The notes under the pieces are model-generated. The model was given only the letters and a program-made list of their open reading frames with translations, had not been told where the DNA came from and ran no database searches. From the NCBI GenBank assembly GCA_045643185.1, contig JAZUKH010000176.1, forward strand, positions 1-8,262: 8,262 nucleotides of DNA, written 5' to 3'. Numbering within the stretch: the first letter of the stretch is position 1; the number at the start of each line of letters is the position of its first letter. This DNA comes from RGIG464 sp045643185 (lineage in GTDB: Bacteria; Myxococcota_A; Bradymonadia; UBA4248). This document shows positions 6,056 to 8,262 of the stretch, piece after piece. Made by a program: the position numbers and the translations under genes.

Positions 6056-6106
6056 TATGCAAATAGGAGGCTTGAGCCGCGCACCGGCAACGCCGGTGCT
6101 TGCATA
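6056..6106. other. Compact three-way-junction-like inverted repeat (candidate structured RNA or repeat element)
   Basis: TATGCAA (6056-6062) pairs with TTGCATA (6100-6106) and closes two inner hairpins. One is a short GGC-TTGA-GCC (6069-6078). The other is a perfect 8-bp GCACCGGC-AAC-GCCGGTGC (6081-6099) abutting the closing stem. The pairing exists on either strand. It matches no riboswitch or small-RNA class that I recognise. Confidence 0.4.
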
Positions 6107-6189
6107 ACCGTGTCTATCGAAGCCGAAGGCAAGATGGGCCCGGTTGATATAGCCTTTCTTTTTTTGCCCGCGCGCCAAAGGCTCGCGAG

Positions 6190-6236
6190 CAGCTCAGCTA
6201 AACAGAAACATTTTTTTTACCCCTCCGGCTGAGCTG
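6190..6236. repeat. 9-bp inverted repeat with T-rich loop
   Basis: CAGCTCAGC (6190-6198) pairs with GCTGAGCTG (6228-6236) across a 29-base loop that includes T8. It directly follows the palindrome GCTCGCGAGC. The loop is too long for a standard terminator, so its role is unclear. Confidence 0.5.
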
Positions 6237-6261
6237 TAAATTTTATTTGGTTCTAATTTTG

Positions 6262-6289
6262 TTGAAATCTTTGAAAAAGATGCTACAAA
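6262..6289 (+). promoter_or_regulatory. Candidate promoter of the beta-helix lipoprotein gene
   Basis: TTGAAA (6262-6267) is followed after 16 bases by TACAAA (6284-6289), with TGC directly before it to form an extended -10. The surrounding sequence is AT-rich. It leaves a leader of about 95 bases before the ATG at 6394, which has GGAGGA (6381-6386) 7 bases upstream. Confidence 0.5.
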
Positions 6290-6393
6290 AGAAAAAAATT
6301 ATTCGTAGATAAATGAGTCCAGACTGACGCCAAACTGAAGCGCCAGACGGACGATAGTTGAGATAAGTCCCATTTTTTTCGGAGGATCTTCAG

Positions 6394-8166
6394 ATGCAAC
6401 AGAAACACCTTAACCGCTTTATTGTTACGCTTCTTTTAGCCGGTATGGCCTACGGATGTAGCGATGACGAAAAAGAAGTAGAGATCAGAAACAGCACAAT
6501 CAATAACCAAAGGATCGGTTCTGAAGACGGAGCAAAGATAACTGAGACCGCTCCTGAAGTTAATGATCAGAATTGCATTAAGATCGATCTCGCGAATCCG
6601 TCCAGTTCAGATGAAAATGTGGAAGTCGGGAATGTTGACGGTTCATTGACCATCGTACTCAAATCCGAAACCAAATCATGTATTCATCTAGCGGGGGCTT
6701 ACGATGGAAACGTCACCGTCAATAATAAAAAAGACGTTGATGCTGATATCATTTTAGACAACGTCAAAATCACCAGCAACAACAATGCAGGCTATCTCAA
6801 GCTGAAAGCGACCGCAGAAAAAGGTCTGACCTACAATGTCAAGCTCGTCGGCGAGAATGAGATCTCCGGCAATAGCACGGAAGACTGCAAAAAAGTCATC
6901 AATTGTGCTGTTAATATGAACGTCTTTGGCGAAGGTTCGCTTCAGGTCAACGCTGCTTATAAAACCGGTATCGGGGTCGATGACGTCTTCCACCTTTACT
7001 CTGGTAATGTCGGCATCAAAGTCGATAGAACCGAAGACACCATCACACAGATGAAAAAGAAAGAGAAAGGCTTTGGCGCCAAAATTACGAATGGTTTTAT
7101 TATGAGCGGCGGCAACCTTAACATCGTTGCTCGCGACTCCGGAACGGCTTTCGAAATGGAAGCACGTGGACTCAAAGTCGACGGCGCTGACTGTGAACTG
7201 CTTGAGGGCGGTGTCGTGAACACCAACTGCTACGGCAAAGGTAAAGGCTACATCAAAATTTCTGGCGGCACGATCACGATCAACAGTGATGCCAAGGCTT
7301 TATCCGCCGGCTGGGATGTCGCTGAAGACTTTTTGTCCGAAGATACGGCAGACGATCCTGAGCCGAATTTCGAAATGACCGGTGGCGTTATTAACATCAA
7401 AACCTATATTCCACGCCGTGAAGAAGAACTCGACGAAGAAGGCAATGTCAAAGTCGACAGTTGCAGCCCTGAAGGTATTGAAGGCAAACACGACGTCCGT
7501 ATTTCTGGTGGCGAAATCTTCATCGATGCTACGGACGACGGCATCCAGGCTGGTAATATCGTTGAAATTAAAGGCGGTAAGATCGTAGCAATGTCGAAAG
7601 ACAACGATGCTATCGACTCGAATACTTTGCTCAACATTAACGGCGGCCTCGTCGTTGCTCTCGGTGAAAAAGCGCCTGAAGGCGGCCTTGACGCTGACTA
7701 CTCGTGCAACGTCACCTACACTGCCGGCACACTGATCGCCATCGGCGGTTACAATAACCAGCCGTCAAACAGCAAAGCGGCTTTCGTTCAGTATTCTCTC
7801 GTTGAAAACGAGACCCTCGATGCGCCCCAAAAGACTCAGGCTGCTGGTAAAATTCTCGCCCTCACGGCGCCGGACAGCGACGAAGTCCTCGCAGCGGTTA
7901 AAGTGCCTGCAGACTATGACGGCGGCAACAACGTCCTCATCATGCATCCGAAAGCCGAAAAAGGTAAGAAATTCCTTCTTCACGAAGCGGAATCGATCCA
8001 GCCGCTCAATCCAAATGCCGAAAAGCCTGACTTTACATGGTTCGGCGATATCATCATGAATGGTAACGGTATTGTCGTTTCCAAATCGTCACGTGAACAA
8101 GAAGCTGGCGTCAAAGTCGGCAAGTCGCGTCACGAAATTGAAGACGAATTAGCCGATAACCAATAA
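6394..8166 (+). CDS. Putative lipoprotein with Cthe_2159-like (DUF4353) beta-helix carbohydrate-binding domain
   Basis: This 590-residue exported protein probably acts at the cell surface, binding polysaccharide. It starts with a basic, hydrophobic signal (1-21) and Cys22 in AYGCSDD, a lipobox with a non-ideal Tyr at -2. An acidic, Asn-rich region follows. From about residue 75 the sequence shows repeating beta-helix rungs, including glycine turns at MSGG (237), ISGG (289), MTGG (328), ISGG (370), IKGG (392) and INGG (415). Acidic stretches such as ATDDGIQAG and KDNDAIDSN match the DDGI-type rungs of Cthe_2159 proteins, whose Clostridium thermocellum member binds acidic polysaccharide with calcium. 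The C-terminal ~130 residues are less repetitive and end with a charged tail. The gene stands alone between a non-coding stretch and a hairpin. The fold is well supported; the ligand and the lipid anchor are inferred. Confidence 0.75.
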   Translation: MQQKHLNRFIVTLLLAGMAYGCSDDEKEVEIRNSTINNQRIGSEDGAKITETAPEVNDQNCIKIDLANPSSSDENVEVGNVDGSLTIVLKSETKSCIHLAGAYDGNVTVNNKKDVDADIILDNVKITSNNNAGYLKLKATAEKGLTYNVKLVGENEISGNSTEDCKKVINCAVNMNVFGEGSLQVNAAYKTGIGVDDVFHLYSGNVGIKVDRTEDTITQMKKKEKGFGAKITNGFIMSGGNLNIVARDSGTAFEMEARGLKVDGADCELLEGGVVNTNCYGKGKGYIKISGGTITINSDAKALSAGWDVAEDFLSEDTADDPEPNFEMTGGVINIKTYIPRREEELDEEGNVKVDSCSPEGIEGKHDVRISGGEIFIDATDDGIQAGNIVEIKGGKIVAMSKDNDAIDSNTLLNINGGLVVALGEKAPEGGLDADYSCNVTYTAGTLIAIGGYNNQPSNSKAAFVQYSLVENETLDAPQKTQAAGKILALTAPDSDEVLAAVKVPADYDGGNNVLIMHPKAEKGKKFLLHEAESIQPLNPNAEKPDFTWFGDIIMNGNGIVVSKSSREQEAGVKVGKSRHEIEDELADNQ

Positions 8167-8199
8167 TTGCCGTTCAAAAGCAATTTCAAACGCCTGATC

Positions 8200-8240
8200 C
8201 ATTGACTGCGTTCGTCCTTTCTGAAGGAACGCAGTCAATG
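8200..8240 (+). other. 14-bp perfect hairpin after the lipoprotein gene
   Basis: CATTGACTGCGTTC (8200-8213) pairs perfectly with GAACGCAGTCAATG (8227-8240) around a 13-base loop. It lies 33 bases after the stop codon. No T-tract follows on either side, so it is not a standard intrinsic terminator. It may be a 3' stability hairpin, a Rho-associated end or a repeat. Confidence 0.7.
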
Positions 8241-8262
8241 CCCTGCACAACGCCGCGGTCTC

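Larger units (their letters stand above)
5929..6393. other. Long non-coding region with several inverted repeats
   Basis: No convincing gene lies here. A 67-codon open frame on the - strand (5975-6178) would start at TTG with no ribosome site and resembles no family I know. The stretch holds a string of hairpins: AGGTGA/TCACCT (5960-5980), GAACGC-AAA-GCGTTC inside a GCGC/GCGC clamp (5996-6023), the fold at 6056-6106, a bulged TATC/GATA stem (6115-6149) followed by T7 at 6159-6165, the palindrome GCTCGCGAGC (6181-6190), and a 9-bp stem at 6190-6236. From 6237 to 6320 it becomes AT-rich and holds the candidate promoter of the last gene. Confidence 0.6.

Noticed and set aside
5975..6178. 67-codon - strand open frame in the non-coding region
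   Set aside because: It starts at TTG with no ribosome site, overlaps several perfect inverted repeats and matches no family I know. It is better read as a by-product of a structured or repeat region.
6195..6227. Tiny - strand frame: GGAGGGG, then ATG and five codons inside the T-rich loop
   Set aside because: It has a ribosome-site-like sequence, but a five-residue peptide with no downstream - strand gene is most simply chance.
5929..6393. CRISPR array, tRNA or known riboswitch in the long gap
   Set aside because: There are no regularly spaced direct repeats, no tRNA cloverleaf with a T-loop motif, and no conserved core of any riboswitch class I can recall.

Overview
The window looks like a chromosomal stretch of an anaerobic Gram-negative bacterium. 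Pointers to a Desulfobacterota/Myxococcota-like lineage are an F-type ATP synthase Fo cluster (atpZ-like, atpI, atpB, atpE) with no F1 genes behind it, and a c subunit carrying an N-terminal signal peptide. Both traits are common in the old 'Deltaproteobacteria'. A putative lipoprotein signal in the last gene fits a Gram-negative cell. The lineage is an inference and is held loosely. All convincing genes lie on the + strand.

Layout. (1) Positions 1-354: the 3' end of ssb, closed by a strong intrinsic terminator. (2) Positions 617-3531: two metabolic genes, an SsnA-family metal-dependent aminohydrolase and a 500-residue PLP enzyme of the cysteine synthase/ammonia-lyase fold. The 134-base gap between them holds two hairpins, and a terminator follows the pair. 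(3) Positions 3625-5928: a candidate promoter, then the Fo cluster. A hairpin separates atpB from atpE and a textbook terminator follows atpE. (4) Positions 5929-6393: a non-coding stretch with several inverted repeats, including a compact three-way-junction-like fold at 6056-6106, then a candidate promoter. (5) Positions 6394-8166: a secreted putative lipoprotein with beta-helix repeats of the Cthe_2159 (DUF4353) carbohydrate-binding type. A 14-bp hairpin follows near the window end.

How the genes work together. The four Fo genes form one unit that makes the membrane ion-translocating motor (a subunit and c ring) and its assembly/ion-supply helpers; b, delta and the F1 subunits must be encoded elsewhere. 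The c subunit keeps the Gln...Glu-Ser...Tyr pattern of Na+-binding rotors, so Na+ coupling is possible. The SsnA/PLP pair recalls the anaerobic purine-degradation gene set of enterobacteria, where ssnA travels with a PLP diaminopropionate ammonia-lyase (ygeX). The PLP enzyme here is longer and divergent, so its substrate is open. I see no mobile element, CRISPR array, tRNA or rRNA. No clearly new multi-gene system is visible. The best leads are the ssnA-PLP pair, the structured 5929-6236 region and the coupling ion of the c ring.
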